A stretch of 64,000 nucleotides of DNA from [Phialemoniopsis] sp. UDSM-2020 (lineage: Eukaryota > Ascomycota > Sordariomycetes > Thyridiales > Thyridiaceae): NCBI GenBank assembly GCA_018873225.1, contig JAEILZ010000004.1:744001-808000 (forward strand). Direction: 5' to 3'. This document shows positions 1 through 11,408 of this stretch, piece by piece. The notes beneath the pieces are model-generated. The model made no database searches, was not told the DNA's origin, and worked only from the letters and a program-made list of their open reading frames with translations. The translations under genes and the position numbers were made by a program. The number at the start of each line of letters is the position of its first letter. The first letter of the stretch is position 1.

Positions 1-716
1 GCCTCGCGAGCGCACAATGTTTCTCGTCCATCCCCGTATGTGCTCAGTCATGCCTGAATAAGGCAGTGACTTCAGCCACAACTTGCAAGGCCTCGGATTA
101 CAAGTGCTGGTGCACGACCAGCAATCTGGATAGTGTCAGTGGTGCCGCCACAGCTTGCGTCTTATCGGCATGCGGTGCTGATGTCTCTATAAACAATGTC
201 CTCCCCGCGGAAAGCGATTTCTGCAAGGCCGTCAACGAGGGCAAAAAATGCAGCACGTCGGCTTTGGAACCTCTACCCAGTGAGATCTCCACAACTAGGA
301 TCAGCAACAGCACAAGCTCGTCTACATCTGCCACCTCTGCCACGAGTGAATCACCAGGCCGCTCGAGTTCGAGCTCCACAGCACACCAAACCTCTTCTGG
401 CACCAGCAGCCCTTCTTCCGACCCGGTTCCTCCGGCGTCCGGCCTCTCGACAGGTGCCAAGGCGGGCATCGGCGTCGGAGCTGGAGTCGGCGGAATACTA
501 CTATTTACATTGGGTTTCTTCCTGGCACGGGCTCGACAGAAGGTCCCGCCTACAGTTGATTCGGCTGGTGTACGGGAAGAGACGGAGCACAAGTCCGACC
601 CTGTGCCCGGGTGTGCGGAGCTCCCCTCTGGGCTGGGCAGAGACTCCGCATGGGAGATGGACGCGCCCAGGGATCCCGTCGAGTTGGATGCCATAGGCAA
701 CCGGCATCACGCTTGA
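1..716 (+). CDS. CFEM-domain membrane-anchored protein, 5' truncated
   Basis: The reading frame is open from base 3, so the start and signal peptide lie left of the window. Within the first 75 codons there is a cysteine pattern typical of CFEM domains: single Cys residues, then a CWC pair, then further spaced Cys, ending in an SDFC segment. A Ser/Thr-rich stalk (about nt 290-440) follows, then a Gly/Ala/Leu transmembrane helix (about nt 455-535) with an ARARQK stop-transfer sequence, and a short acidic cytoplasmic tail. CFEM proteins are fungal extracellular Cys-rich proteins, some of which bind haem or act as surface sensors or adhesins; this one would sit in the plasma membrane with the CFEM domain outside. 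The first ATG-like codon in frame (66, GTG) is not a eukaryotic start, which supports truncation by the window edge. Confidence 0.85.
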   Translation, partial: LASAQCFSSIPVCAQSCLNKAVTSATTCKASDYKCWCTTSNLDSVSGAATACVLSACGADVSINNVLPAESDFCKAVNEGKKCSTSALEPLPSEISTTRISNSTSSSTSATSATSESPGRSSSSSTAHQTSSGTSSPSSDPVPPASGLSTGAKAGIGVGAGVGGILLFTLGFFLARARQKVPPTVDSAGVREETEHKSDPVPGCAELPSGLGRDSAWEMDAPRDPVELDAIGNRHHA

Positions 717-1513
717 TCAAAGACTTCGTTGCGAGGAGGAGATCTCAGTATAGCCATCCAACTGCCGTCCAGTTGATCCGTAGCTAATGCTAATCACAAT
801 GTCGTGCGCATATGTGCTATCAAGGAGTCAACGCGCAACCATTGGATCTAATCACATGTTTCTCGTGTGTAGGAACTACGTATGTTATCAATAGTCAGGG
901 GACTGTGCCGAACCCAAAGGACGAATTGGCTAGAGGAAGCTGTCAATTCAGCCTCCAAAAGTCGGGATCGCCCCAAGTTCTACCTATGTCGCTACTCGCC
1001 CTGAACGAGATACGTAGAGACACTACTCCAGAGCTCGACTTGTGTCTGTCACCTACAATTGTTGTCCCTATTAGGTATTCAGTACCTAGATCCTTCTATC
1101 CTTCCGAACAAAGACTCTCTTCTCCGCATTGCTTATTGTATGGAGAGGAAAATATGAGTTGCTGTCAGACCGAACCCAGGGGGACCCTCTCCATCCCTCG
1201 CCCCCCCCTGCTAGCGACTTGGTGTATTTTACTCGACCAACAGAAGACTTCCTATAAGAGAAAAAGATATTGCAACTGTATGCTCCAGAGCATTATCCTT
1301 CTCTTCTTCGGCTCATTACGCTATCATGGTTTGCTGGAATCCGCGAAAAGCCTATCGGCAGTTATCTTTGTCTGTGGCGCGGAAGGGTCGTAAGGCAGAA
1401 CAGTGATTGTTGGCGTTTTCCAGATGTCCCAGTTGTCTGAATGATCCGGGTTGCTGAACGGGCTTAGGACAGCAAATCGCATGCTAAAGACAATGCTTGT
1501 CAGCTGGCACTAC
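717..1513. other. Intergenic, no supported gene
   Basis: This stretch lies 3' of both the CFEM gene and the subtilase gene (convergent). A 193-codon ORF at 812-1393 is open but its translation shows no domain, signal peptide or compositional pattern of a protein. No RNA gene or repeat was seen. Confidence 0.5.
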
Positions 1514-4202
1514 CTAGAGTGAGTGGGATGGAGTTTGAACGTACGTGTAATCCCCGGGCGCGATGTAGCTGCCGTTTGCCAACTTACCAAACCACCAGAA
1601 GCTGTACTCGCCAAAACTCCACACCGATGTTCGCGGAGTGTTCACGACGGGAAAAGGCAGCGTCTTCTCCTTATCCATCGTCGCCGGGTCGAATGCCCAG
1701 TAGGAGCCGGACTTCTCCCAATAAGCTACTGACCCAAGGTAGCCGTTCTCTCCAACGACGGGCGGGTACTGCCATCGCGACTCTTTCCATCCGGCCTCAT
1801 AGATGTCCCAACGCAACTCACGAGCGCCCCACTTGAGCTCGACCTGCACCTTGGGGAAGTCCTGGATGAGCCACGACAGATTGAAATCATATGAGTGGTA
1901 GAGGTCAATGTCGTCCCGGTTCGGCCCGCCCATCTGATAAGGCGTAGTGTCGGAGAACATGGTCCGCCGCATTTCGTCCTTGAGAGAGAAGCCTACACCC
2001 ATGTAGGGCACCGACAGCTCCTCGCCGTTGCTTCCAGAGATCAGGACCTTGCCGCTGTACACTGGCAGCTTGGATGGGTCAAGCCCGTCCGGCTGCGCAA
2101 AGTTGAACTGCGCCGTTCTCGTCTCGCCCGGTTTGACGGTGAATGTGCCCGATGGGAAGCTGACCTTTGGCACGATCGACTTTGGCGACATCTCCAGGAA
2201 GTAGACAAGGAACGAAGGGTTGATCGACTGCATGTCCAGCCCACCGGCCGGCTGTAGCGAAAATTTGTACGTCACTGGCTCACTGCCGCCGTTGGTGATG
2301 TCCACCTTGTGGTACCGGCTGAAGTGGGCCGTGTCGTTGAGCGCAAAAGGCTTAAAACGCAGCGATGTCGTGTAGTTGAGGACCTTGACGGCATTGATCA
2401 GGCCGGTGCCGACCTGGGGTACCGGCGCCCAGAAGCCGTAGTCGACAGGAAGACCGGTTGGCTGTTGAACCTGCCAGGGAATAGCCGCACCGCTGGCTCG
2501 GATGCGGTCCGAGATCATTCGGGCTGCCGCCGGGCCGTGTACGGATCGTCCGCCATACTTGCCGACGTACAAGGCAGCGACTCCCGCCACGTAGGGACAT
2601 GCCATCGAAGTGCCGCTGAGCACTGCGTAGGTGTCCTCGAGGTACGTGCTCAGGATATTGCGGCCTGGCGCTGCAACATCGGGCTTGAGCTCGAGGTCGT
2701 AGGTGCCGCCCCAGCTGGTGTACTCGCTCGGGATGCCACCAGCCGAGTTGAAGACGCCGACAAGACGATCGCCCTCGTCGGCAAATGTCGCGGTCACATT
2801 GCCGCCAGCGTTGACAGTTGCGATGATGGCCTCACCAGCTTCGGCCTCGATGAGGCCGAGCTCTGAGTCAAAGTCTGTTGTCGAAGGGTTGACGATGGGG
2901 TTCTCGTTGCTATATACAAGCACGTACTTTGCTCCGAAGGCTTCGAGATTTGCCTGCTTTACTGAGAAGTTGCAGGTGCCTCGGCGTACAAGGGCAATGG
3001 CGTTGGAGAGATTGGGTGTATCGGCTGGTAACGGCTCGCAAGCCTCGTCAAGGATGGATGTGTTTCGTGAGATAGGGATAATGGGTAGACCATCAACGCG
3101 CCATGGGTCACTGGCTGGGAAGTATCCAAGCGAGGTGGTGTTGACCTGTCCGTCAAGAGCGAATGTCCCTTCAAAAGGCAGGGCTGCGATCGTGCCTGGG
3201 TCCATGGATGCAACGGCGAGCACGTTCTTGCCAGAGGATCCATTACTCCCGAAGAAGACACCGTCGTCGCCACTGTTGCCCGCTGAGATGGTCACGATCA
3301 CACCCTGGTCGACAAGTCGCGAAGCAACAAGTGCCCATGGGCCATCAGAGAAGCCGCTCAGTCCACCAATGCTAGATGTGATGATATCTGCACCAGCATC
3401 ATAGGCCATCAGAAAGGCGTCAATCAGCGTATCCTCGTCTGTCGAGTCGATCGTGGAGAAGACCTTGTACGACAGCAACGTCGCCTCGGGCGCGACACCA
3501 GTGTACCACTCGGACTTGCCAGCAATGATTCCGGCGACATGAGTTCCATGGCCGATGTTATCACGAGGATCGCTATCCGGGGTCTTGCCACTGATTGGCC
3601 AGTCGACATCACCAACAAGGTCGTAACCTCCGGCGACCTTGAACCCGGGGCCGAAGCCTCTTCCGAGAGCCGGGTGGTCGTACCATGTACCGGTGTCAAC
3701 CACCGCTACTACCGCGCCCTTACCGTAGATACCGGCGTCATGTAGCTGGTCTACGCCGGTGTATTTGTGCACCGAGTAATTGGCCGCTGTTGCGTCATCA
3801 CTGAATGATTGGGTAGGCACATGAGGGTCGAGCTGGATCCTCCCAACAGGCCAAGCCTTGACGAATTGCGCAAACCTCTCGAGAGTGTCGACGTTTTCCC
3901 TGTCGGACTCGAGAGAAAGGCCGGTGAAGATCGGACTCTTGAACTTTCTCAAGACTTTCGCGGTTGACACGGAGTCAATCCGATCAGCTAGCTCATCGAG
4001 GTCAACACCCTGTGCCAACAATTAGCTTTCCGTGTCCGTGGTGGTCAAGACGGCGCGGTTGGCAACTTACTGGAGCTACCTCGACGATGAACTTCTTCGG
4101 CGCCTGCAAGGTGATGTTCTTGGCTGGTCCGAGCTGCTCGCGACGGTTGAGAGCCCAGACCCCGGAGAGTAACAGGGTATGGACGAGCGTCGACAACCGC
4201 AT
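1514..4202 (-). CDS. Secreted subtilisin-like serine protease (S8, PA-domain insertion)
   Basis: Two exons on the minus strand: 4202-4071 and 4009-1514, joined across a 61-bp GTAAGT...CAG intron in phase 0, giving 875 residues. The first exon supplies a signal peptide (MRLSTLVHTLLLSGVWA) that the long second exon lacks, which decides the start. The catalytic triad is visible: Asp149 in a VVAVVDTG motif, His198 in GHGTHVAG and Ser512 in LSGTSMACP, with Asn289 of SAGNSG forming the oxyanion hole. About 100 residues between His and Ser resemble a protease-associated (PA) insertion, and the C-terminal 330 residues look like Fn3-type beta domains. This is the architecture of large extracellular subtilases of the minor-extracellular-protease/C5a-peptidase type. 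It probably degrades external protein. Its substrate and regulation cannot be read from sequence. Confidence 0.93.
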
Positions 4203-6077
4203 CTTGAATGACCTGAGACGCAACTGTCAAAAAAGATCATCATCGAAATGGCCACGGTCATGATTTATGTGCCTAGAGACTGCGGCGTATGCAGCTTATC
4301 AGCGGGGCCATGATGCTAGCCAGGCGTGGTTGACCATGCGAAGCTCGGAAGTGCCACCTGCCAATACGGGCCCAGTTTGTACCACTCTTGTTGGTGATGC
4401 GGTCACATGATAGGCCCTGTGTGCGTATTCTGACTACATGTTGCGAGGTGTCGGTGTGTCATGGGGAAGTCAATTGCTGCGGTAGTTGCGGTCATCAAGC
4501 TCGGGAAGCTCGCAATGTGGTGCCAAGACGACTTGCGAGACCCCACTCCTGCCAAATCCGTAAGGTGACAACAGAGAGGATCCAGTAATAGTCCGTGCTG
4601 ATCCATCGAGAATAAGCATATGAAGGAATGGTGTCAGGTACTGCCAATCCGGGTAAGGGACGCAACCAAGAATGGTTCTGGAATGCAGGGTCCATGATTA
4701 GCAAAGAAGATTAGACATGAAGTAATTGCTTTTCTAGTTGAAATTTTCTATCACGATATCGTTGTTTACGGGAAGTTCGACAGCGGTATAGTTGCGACGG
4801 ATATAGGCGACCTTACTTGATCAGACCTGACCTGCCGGATTTGGTCTAGGTGCGTCCACGCAACACTCCAGGGGGATTCAACGCAAACAAATCGCCGAGA
4901 GGCCGATGATAGTCTACCTGCTACGTCTTGATCAATGGCATCTAACTTATTCTTCAACGGATCTCACAATTACCGCCGCTACAGTTGCAAGCCCACATCA
5001 AGGTAGACACTTAGAATGTAGCTTGAGCATTGATAAGGGCTGCGAGAAACTGGCTGCGAAGGATGCAGAGACATTCAATCACAAACCTGGCCAGGGGTCT
5101 CACTTCGAAGCTCAATTTATTAAGCGAAGCAGACTCAAATTGACTAGCCGCAAGTATGGATTGAGTCCTGACCGCGCATCATTCACTTGCAAGGGTATGG
5201 CTTCACAAGGAACGAGGCCTGAAGAGGTATTGAATCGAATTATGTAGGTTTAGACTACCTCATAATGCTCATACATATGCTACTCACATCTTAGACTCAA
5301 AATTGACTGTCTTCTATTACTGGTTCGCTTTTCAGATCGCGTCAGTTCAGATAGTTGCATTGTTACCGATGCAAGTCTTCATTGAATTCCCATGAGTTGC
5401 CTTTTCTGCTTTCTTTCTGACTCCCAGGGTTGATAGAAATCAACAAGATCGCCGAACTTGGAACAAACAACAGAAGCTTACCAGAATACACTATAAGGCT
5501 TGGCTGTGACTGCTCATGAGGTCTCAATGTGTCACGGTGCTCTTCGGCGCCTCCATTATCTGCCCCCGAGACCTATGGAGCCAGCATCGCCAGACATTAG
5601 AGCCTCACGGGAGAGACTGCACTTGCTCCAAGTGCCGAAGCAAGTCCTTGGCAATAAAGGACCTATCATGTTCTGTTCAATAACATCACGTGCCAAGGCC
5701 TGAATCACCAACGCTTAATTCATTCACCTTCAGCTGATCTACTTAAAGCCTTATGGCAAAACTCAATTGACCAGCATTTCCGAGGCCCTTATTCGCCGAG
5801 TCTGGTGCCCTAATAATATGACAGTTATTCTACCGTAGCATTGAGAACTGCCGTCGGTGCGCCGAAGATCGGCTAAATAAGAAACAGGCGGCATGCTTCT
5901 CTTGTTAAATACGGAGGCTAGAATTCCACTAAGCTGCAGCCGGGAGATTATACCAAAAGGCCCCTCTATTGCCTCCATTCTCTACATATCTAAGTTGGAG
6001 GGGCCGCAGGACAGTAATCAGTCTCCTCAGATCCTCACCAGCAAGCTACGTCCGAGACCGATCTAAAGCGAAACACG
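4203..6077. other. Long intergenic stretch, no supported gene
   Basis: About 1.9 kb between the subtilase start and a secreted-protein start, so it holds two promoters. Several ORFs of 60-113 codons exist (largest 4906-5247), but none shows a recognisable motif or convincing codon usage. I saw no terminal repeats, transposase motif or tRNA boxes. The middle is more AT-rich than its surroundings and could be a decayed element, but nothing shows that directly. Confidence 0.45.
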
Positions 6078-6875
6078 ATGTTCTCCTCACCGCTTTTCGT
6101 GGCTGCTTGTGCAAGCCTGGCCTCTCAGGCTGTCGCCGAGTGTACCCGTGCGATGCTCCAAGAGGCCACGGCGGGATATCTCGCAGCCGTCGCCGCCGGG
6201 AAACCGACCTTTGCGGCGCTGGGGACAGACAAAGTCGAGTATATCGAAAACACTAAAGAGGTGGACATCAGCAAAGGGATTCTGTCGCAGCCCATCAAGA
6301 TCGACTTCAACGTCACCATATACGACACGACGGAGTGCGCCTCGTACACCGAGATAGTCTCAGCCGATTCTAAACACCCATACGTCATCGGGTCACGCCT
6401 GGCTTTCGACGCCAACAACAAGGTGAACAAGATAGACCAGAATGTGTGCACCAGCTTCAATGGCCACAAGGACTGGGCTTTCGATGCGGCGGGGACGCTC
6501 AAGGCTATCAAGAAGGAGAAATGGGACCCTATCCCCGAGGCCAAGCGCGACACGCGCGATGTTATCAAGAAGGCGGCCGACGCATACATCGACGGGCTGG
6601 GTGACAGCAGCATTAAACAGCCAGTCACCGCGTCGTGCGTCATGGTCGAGGGCGGCAGTGCACGAACTGGGTGTGCACTCTCTTTCGGCAAGCAGACCGA
6701 AAAGATCACCACCCGTCTCTACACCATCGATGAGGAGCTCGGTGGCGTGGACATCTTCCACCCTTTCCCCTATCTCGACAAGGCGGTCAAGAAGACGACG
6801 ACCACCAACAACCTGCTCCAGGTGCAAGGAGGCCAGATCACCATAGTTCACGAGGATACTGTCGTATTTGATTAG
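6078..6875 (+). CDS. Small secreted protein, DUF8021-like
   Basis: A single-exon gene of 265 residues. The N-terminus is a clear signal peptide with a predicted cut after the AVA motif near residue 20, just before ECTR. The mature protein has few Cys (in ECTR, TTECAS, NVCTSF, ASCVMV and TGCALSF), no second hydrophobic segment and no lipid anchor signal, so secretion is likely. The layout, with repeated TRDVIKKAADAYIDGL-type helices followed by beta-rich segments, resembles the SnoaL-like fungal secreted family I recall as DUF8021. No catalytic residues can be assigned. It could be an extracellular enzyme of unknown reaction or an effector-like protein. Family assignment is from memory and only moderately sure; that it is a real secreted protein is well supported. 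Confidence 0.8.
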   Translation: MFSSPLFVAACASLASQAVAECTRAMLQEATAGYLAAVAAGKPTFAALGTDKVEYIENTKEVDISKGILSQPIKIDFNVTIYDTTECASYTEIVSADSKHPYVIGSRLAFDANNKVNKIDQNVCTSFNGHKDWAFDAAGTLKAIKKEKWDPIPEAKRDTRDVIKKAADAYIDGLGDSSIKQPVTASCVMVEGGSARTGCALSFGKQTEKITTRLYTIDEELGGVDIFHPFPYLDKAVKKTTTTNNLLQVQGGQITIVHEDTVVFD

Positions 6876-7333
6876 CCTTGCACTACTTATGCTGGTAGGA
6901 TAAAACCATAGCAATGGTATCGAGCAGCTTTCCGCCTCTAGTTTCTTTGAGATTTACGCCTTGTGTACAATTATGCAACACCAGTTGCGATTGTCGAAAG
7001 GTGAAGAGGGCTGGGCAGGTCTAGTATATTGCGCTAGGACGAGAATCGTATGGCATCTACGGATAGGTATCGGAGTGTGCTAGCCTCGACTTAGCGTGAA
7101 AGGATCGACAGAGTATCTTATAAATTGCTATCTCTGCACTATGTTGCTTTTGAAACTGGTCAACTCCACCCAGTCACACTCCCCCGCACCTGAATGCATG
7201 CGGCAAAGACGCCAGTGGCACTGGACACTTCAAACATTTACCCATTACGGAGACTGCAGCACGTCCCTCGACGGGGATATAAGGCGTGCTCTGACAAGAC
7301 CTAGTAAACCGTGCCGGAGATCTCGCCACGGCC
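6876..7333. other. Intergenic promoter region of the cluster 1 regulator
   Basis: Holds the 3' flank of the secreted protein gene and the promoter of the Zn2Cys6 gene, including a TATA-like element at 7278. No copy of the cluster 1 palindrome was found here. Confidence 0.5.
7278..7284 (+). promoter_or_regulatory. TATA-like element TATAAGG
   Basis: TATAAGG lies 56 bp before the ATG of the Zn2Cys6 regulator at 7334. Spacing suits a core promoter with a short leader; no transcript start is known. Confidence 0.45.
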
Positions 7334-9830
7334 ATGGGTCCGGAAAGGACAAACTTCCATACTGCCAAGCGGCCACGCATCGGAGAGCGCACTTTGCTTG
7401 CCTGCATCGGCTGCAAGCAGAGGAAACTCAAGGTGAAGCTCTCCGGTCCTCGATTTATCGAATTTCAGGATCTAATGAATGCCTTCCAATGACTTAGTGC
7501 GATGCCCAGACGCCAACATGTAAGAATTGCGAGAGGACCAGCCGAGGTAAGCACACGCTCTGTTGTTCAGCTTGTACCCGAACGTGCATCAACTAACATG
7601 CGAGGCTTTGAACAAGAGTGCCTTGTCGAAGATCCCGCTACTGGGCTGCACCGACCTCGTAACTACATGCAGTCGCTCGAGTCCCGCGTGGCGTACCTCG
7701 AGGGTCTCCTGCAGCAGGTTCGCCCGGATGTAGCGACAGATCACTTTGCCACAGCGCATGGCGGAGGCGAGTTGCCTGCTGCTCTCATCAACGACGGTGA
7801 TGCGTCCGAGATGCCTCATCTTCTCCACGACCAGTCCTTTCAAAACGAGCCAAGCATAGCCCACCGCGCCCAGTCCGCTGATGTCGACGAGCAGAATGTT
7901 GACCAGCTCTCGTCCGAGGTGGCCCTTCTCTGCATCAGCGCCGCCGGCCGTGAGCCGCATTACTTCGGTCCCTCATCCGCTGTGTCCTTTTCCCGCATTG
8001 TTAGTGCTACGATGGGGCTGCCGCGCAACGGCGGCACCTCGCGGCCCAGCGTCACGAGCGAGACGGAGAAGGAGGACCACCAGCGTCAGCAGCAGCGGGA
8101 ACTGAAGTTTCCGTCGTCGACGGTCAGGGCAAAGCTCACCAAGGCTTACTTCAACAACATTCACCCGCAGTATCCCTTCCTCCACCAGCCGACCTTTCAG
8201 GCCTGGGAGGAGGCGTGCGTCACGTCCTTTGAGGCCGATCCGACCAAAGTCAATCCAGTGGCATTGTTCTTTGTCCTGATGGTAAGGGCTCATACAGATA
8301 GATATCCACGCCAGGAGTGCTTGTTGACGAGGCTCGCTATAGGTCTACGCTATCGGATCAATGGCCCTCGGCCAATCTCAGATGGACGCGGCACAGGTAA
8401 GTAAACACCAACGAACCCCGAGCTTTGCAGCTGGCAGCTAATCGCTCTCCTTACAGACGTACTACTCACTAGCTTTAAATCACATCTCTGCTGTACTAGA
8501 GCTAGATGGTCTCCAGTCCATCCAGGCCATCCTGTGTTGCGCTGTATACTCCATCCGTTCACCAGTCGGGGTCAGCCTCTGGTCGGTCTCGGGCATGGCG
8601 ATCCGACATTGCATTGACCTGGGATACCACCGCAGCGCAGAAACCTTCCGCAGACACGCCGATCCTCTAACCAAGGAAATGTCAAAGAGGTGCTTTTGGG
8701 TAGCCTATGATATCGACCGCGTCGCTGCTTTCGTTCTCGGCCGCCCTGTCGGCTTGTCTGATGATGCGATAGACGTGGAGCTTCCGCTTGACATCGATGA
8801 CGAAAACATTACTCGATTGGGCCTTCGACGAGACCCTCGCACATCACAAGCAGATCCCCCGACACTAATGACAGGTGCTATTCATGGTATAAAGCTCAGA
8901 AGGTTCTGGACGAAGGTTGCTGATGTCTTATACCCTACCACATCGCAGCGTGTTGGCGTCAACAAAGAGAAGGGCTCCATCGAAGGTTTACGACAGGAAC
9001 TCGAGGAATGGCTGGCAACGGCCCCATGCCAACTTGACTACTCAAAGTCTCACCCTTTGTCGGTGTTTACGTCGAGTTTGTGGTTTCAGCTGGCCTACGA
9101 CCACAGCATCCTTCTTCTATATCGCCACTACATTGATGGGAGCGCAATGAGCCAGCACCAGAACGACCCCGCATTTGGTGAGATCAGCGAGAAGGCATTT
9201 GAGGAGTGTGCCCTCCGAGCCCAAGAGATGTGTCTCCTCTACAGAAGGGTCTACCAGAGCCCGACGGTGCAGTTCACTTGGGGCAGTTTGCATATCCTCT
9301 TCACAGGAGGACTGACGTATCTGTACTGCCTCTGGAGATCGAAGCGCGTCCGGTCTATGGCCAAACACGCCGATGTCATCAATACCTGCATGGCCTGTAC
9401 CACGGTCCTGATCATTATTGCGGAGCGCTGGAATCTCGCGACTTCTTACCGGGATATCTTCGAAGTGCTCTCCCAGCGCACCGTGACCATGGTTTGCGGA
9501 GCCGGAGATGACAAATCCTTCGGTGTCTCCGACAGCGGCGCGGGTAATGGTTTTCCGACTTTCACCAGTCAAGCCCAAAACCTTGTCGAGACGAACCCTC
9601 CCCCGCTCCAGGACTGGATCATGGGCATCGATGACATGAACATCCCCCAGGACTCGAGCTGGCTGGTACAGGAACTCCTGCAGGGCGTGCGCCATTTCCA
9701 ACCGGACGAGTTCTACAACGACCAGAGTCCGACGGCCGCACCGGATATTCTTACACAAGCCTTTGACCCGACGCTGATGGAGGGGAATGACATCACGGGG
9801 TCTTCTTTTGATGGTCATCATTTGGACTAG
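7334..9830 (+). CDS. Zn2Cys6 transcription factor, candidate regulator of cluster 1
   Basis: Five exons: 7334-7432, 7498-7546, 7617-8281, 8343-8396 and 8457-9830, giving 746 residues with every junction in frame. The zinc cluster is CxxCx6Cx6CxxCx6C near residues 24-50 and is split by the first intron right after KLK. The third-exon acceptor at 7617 was chosen because it restores the canonical sixth cysteine spacing (NCERTSREC). A linker and a coiled coil (YMQSLESRVAYLEGLL) follow, typical of dimeric Gal4-class factors that read CGG inverted repeats. The middle and C-terminal parts match the fungal-specific transcription factor domain, with a GMAIRHCIDLGYHR helix and a RCFWVAYDIDR segment. 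It sits at the edge of a run of catabolic genes whose promoters share a CGG-N6-CCG palindrome, so it is the natural candidate reader. That link is inference. Confidence 0.92.
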
Positions 9831-9935
9831 ATGTACTGAAAAAAAGAAGTGTTGCCTACATTAATTATCCCGCTCAGCATAAATTCAATGCAATATGAAA
9901 ATACTGTGCACTCTGAAGAGCAAAATCCATCCAAA

Positions 9936-11408
9936 TCAAACCCAGAGCTTGGACGCGCAAGCTGCAAGGCTCTCACGTTGTGCAGTGGAATACAAATCAT
10001 CGGGGTCGAGTACCGCACACCCTAGCGCATCTTCCATCCCGGCCAGATCTGGACATGGCCTGGGTACTTCCGTCTCCTGGTTTTCCTTGCTCGAATTCCC
10101 TTGAAGATTGGACTGGAAGATACCAGCCGCAGAGAAAGGGAGGAAGTCCTCATAAGTAATGGGAACTGCCTCCAGCACTCCTTGCTCGACGAGTCGCTCC
10201 ACCAGAGCTTCTGATATCTCGTTCTCCCGTAGTACCTTTGAGGGAGCCTTCCCGGTACACCGATATTCGGAGTATACGAGCCCTTGTCGACTAAGTTCTG
10301 ACCAGGTGTCAGGGTATCTCTGGAAGGTCTTCGCCAGTATCGCATCAGCTGCCGCAGGGCTCAGTCCGCGGCAGGATGCCATGGCCTCGCTGAAGAGCTG
10401 ATCGTAGAGTTTCCTGCCAGCAGGTGTGACGGCCGCCCCGCGTTCCTCGATCTCTCCAAACCGAGCTTTGTGAGATCCGTCCGTGAGCCGCTCACCCTCC
10501 TCGTCGGTCTTGAAGTGGATGGCCTCCTCGAGTGCCAAAAAGCTGGTTTGGCGAAGTAGTATGGGGCACGCGCGGATAGGCGGTCCTTCAATCCTGTCTT
10601 TGGTGTCCATTCCTTCTCTGTTCATGGCTGTCTGTGCAGAGCCGATGTCGAGGGTTCTTGGCGTAAGATGGTTGATGTGAGCTGAATTGAAGCAGGCGAT
10701 ATCGGCTAGAATAGGGTGCTCTGCCTTGAGCACCTGGTATTCGGCGTATGTTGCCGCTGCTACTGGCTGCCAGCTGAACGTGTAAAGTGCTTCCCTTATG
10801 AAGATAGTGGCCTGGTCGGGCCTTAGACGGTGATCCTGAGACTCGGCAATGTCGAGGATTCTGAGCAGTTCTGAGCTGAATATCTGACGCTTGTCTAAAA
10901 GACGCATCGCCAGCTGCCTGGCCTTCTCCGATTGCACCAAGTCAGGCCGGAGGAGCGTCGTGAAGACTCGAAATGGGTTCCGCAAGAGCGACGCAGGAGA
11001 GACTGGCCGGAAGCAAGTCGCATGCATGGGCAGCCCGGCTACGGATAGGTCGTAGTAGCCTACAGCTTGCATCCCAAGAAGTCGAAAAATGCGTTTGACT
11101 GTGCGAAGCTCCGCAGGAGTACCGAGTCTGATGGCCCCATGGCGTTCGAGTGTTAGGCGATCTATGTCGGCAGAGCTCCTAGAGGCACCGGCGCGCTCTT
11201 GGTCGGCGATGACACCACGATTCACACCTTGGACAATGCGTATCAGATCTCCATACAGGGGAACCTCATTTCTGTACATCTGGGACATGGCAAGAGCGAA
11301 GCTAGTTCGTAGATCGTCGGCTTCCACAAAGTCGACGACCGGACCGGTATCCCCAGAAGGGAAGCCTTGATGGCCCAGGCTGCGGAGTGTTGAGGTCATG
11401 TCGGCCAA
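9936..11408 (-). CDS. 2-oxoadipate dioxygenase/decarboxylase (HglS/YdcJ, DUF1338 family)
   Basis: A single exon of 490 residues. The protein follows the HglS/YdcJ family along most of its length. It has a RNEVPLYGDL segment and the LERHGAIRLGT block carrying His90 and Arg94. A YYDLSVAGLPMH block follows, then NSAHINHLTPR with His244/His247, and RQTSFLALEE with Glu294. In the family two His and one Glu bind Fe(II), and the Arg holds the substrate carboxylate. Known members convert 2-oxoadipate to 2-hydroxyglutarate and CO2 with O2, in D-lysine breakdown in pseudomonads. No targeting signal is seen, so it is probably cytosolic. It is divergent from the aldolase-fold gene across a promoter holding a palindrome at 11807. 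The substrate in this fungus could be another 2-oxo acid. Confidence 0.9.
   Translation of the reverse strand: MADMTSTLRSLGHQGFPSGDTGPVVDFVEADDLRTSFALAMSQMYRNEVPLYGDLIRIVQGVNRGVIADQERAGASRSSADIDRLTLERHGAIRLGTPAELRTVKRIFRLLGMQAVGYYDLSVAGLPMHATCFRPVSPASLLRNPFRVFTTLLRPDLVQSEKARQLAMRLLDKRQIFSSELLRILDIAESQDHRLRPDQATIFIREALYTFSWQPVAAATYAEYQVLKAEHPILADIACFNSAHINHLTPRTLDIGSAQTAMNREGMDTKDRIEGPPIRACPILLRQTSFLALEEAIHFKTDEEGERLTDGSHKARFGEIEERGAAVTPAGRKLYDQLFSEAMASCRGLSPAAADAILAKTFQRYPDTWSELSRQGLVYSEYRCTGKAPSKVLRENEISEALVERLVEQGVLEAVPITYEDFLPFSAAGIFQSNLQGNSSKENQETEVPRPCPDLAGMEDALGCAVLDPDDLYSTAQRESLAACASKLWV

Noticed and set aside
98..700. 200-codon ORF antisense to the CFEM gene
   Set aside because: Mirror of a GC-biased coding frame; the sense frame has the CFEM pattern and the transmembrane helix.
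812..1393. 193-codon ORF downstream of the CFEM gene
   Set aside because: No domain, signal peptide, membrane segment or convincing codon usage; lies in a convergent 3' region.
4906..5247. 113-codon ORF in the 4.2-6.1 kb gap
   Set aside because: Mixed composition, no recognisable motif and no homologous family that I can name.
7605..7616. Alternative acceptor at 7605 for exon 3 of the first Zn2Cys6 gene
   Set aside because: It keeps frame but gives ten residues between the fifth and sixth zinc cysteines; the acceptor at 7617 gives the canonical six and a family-like ECLVEDPATGLHRPR sequence.
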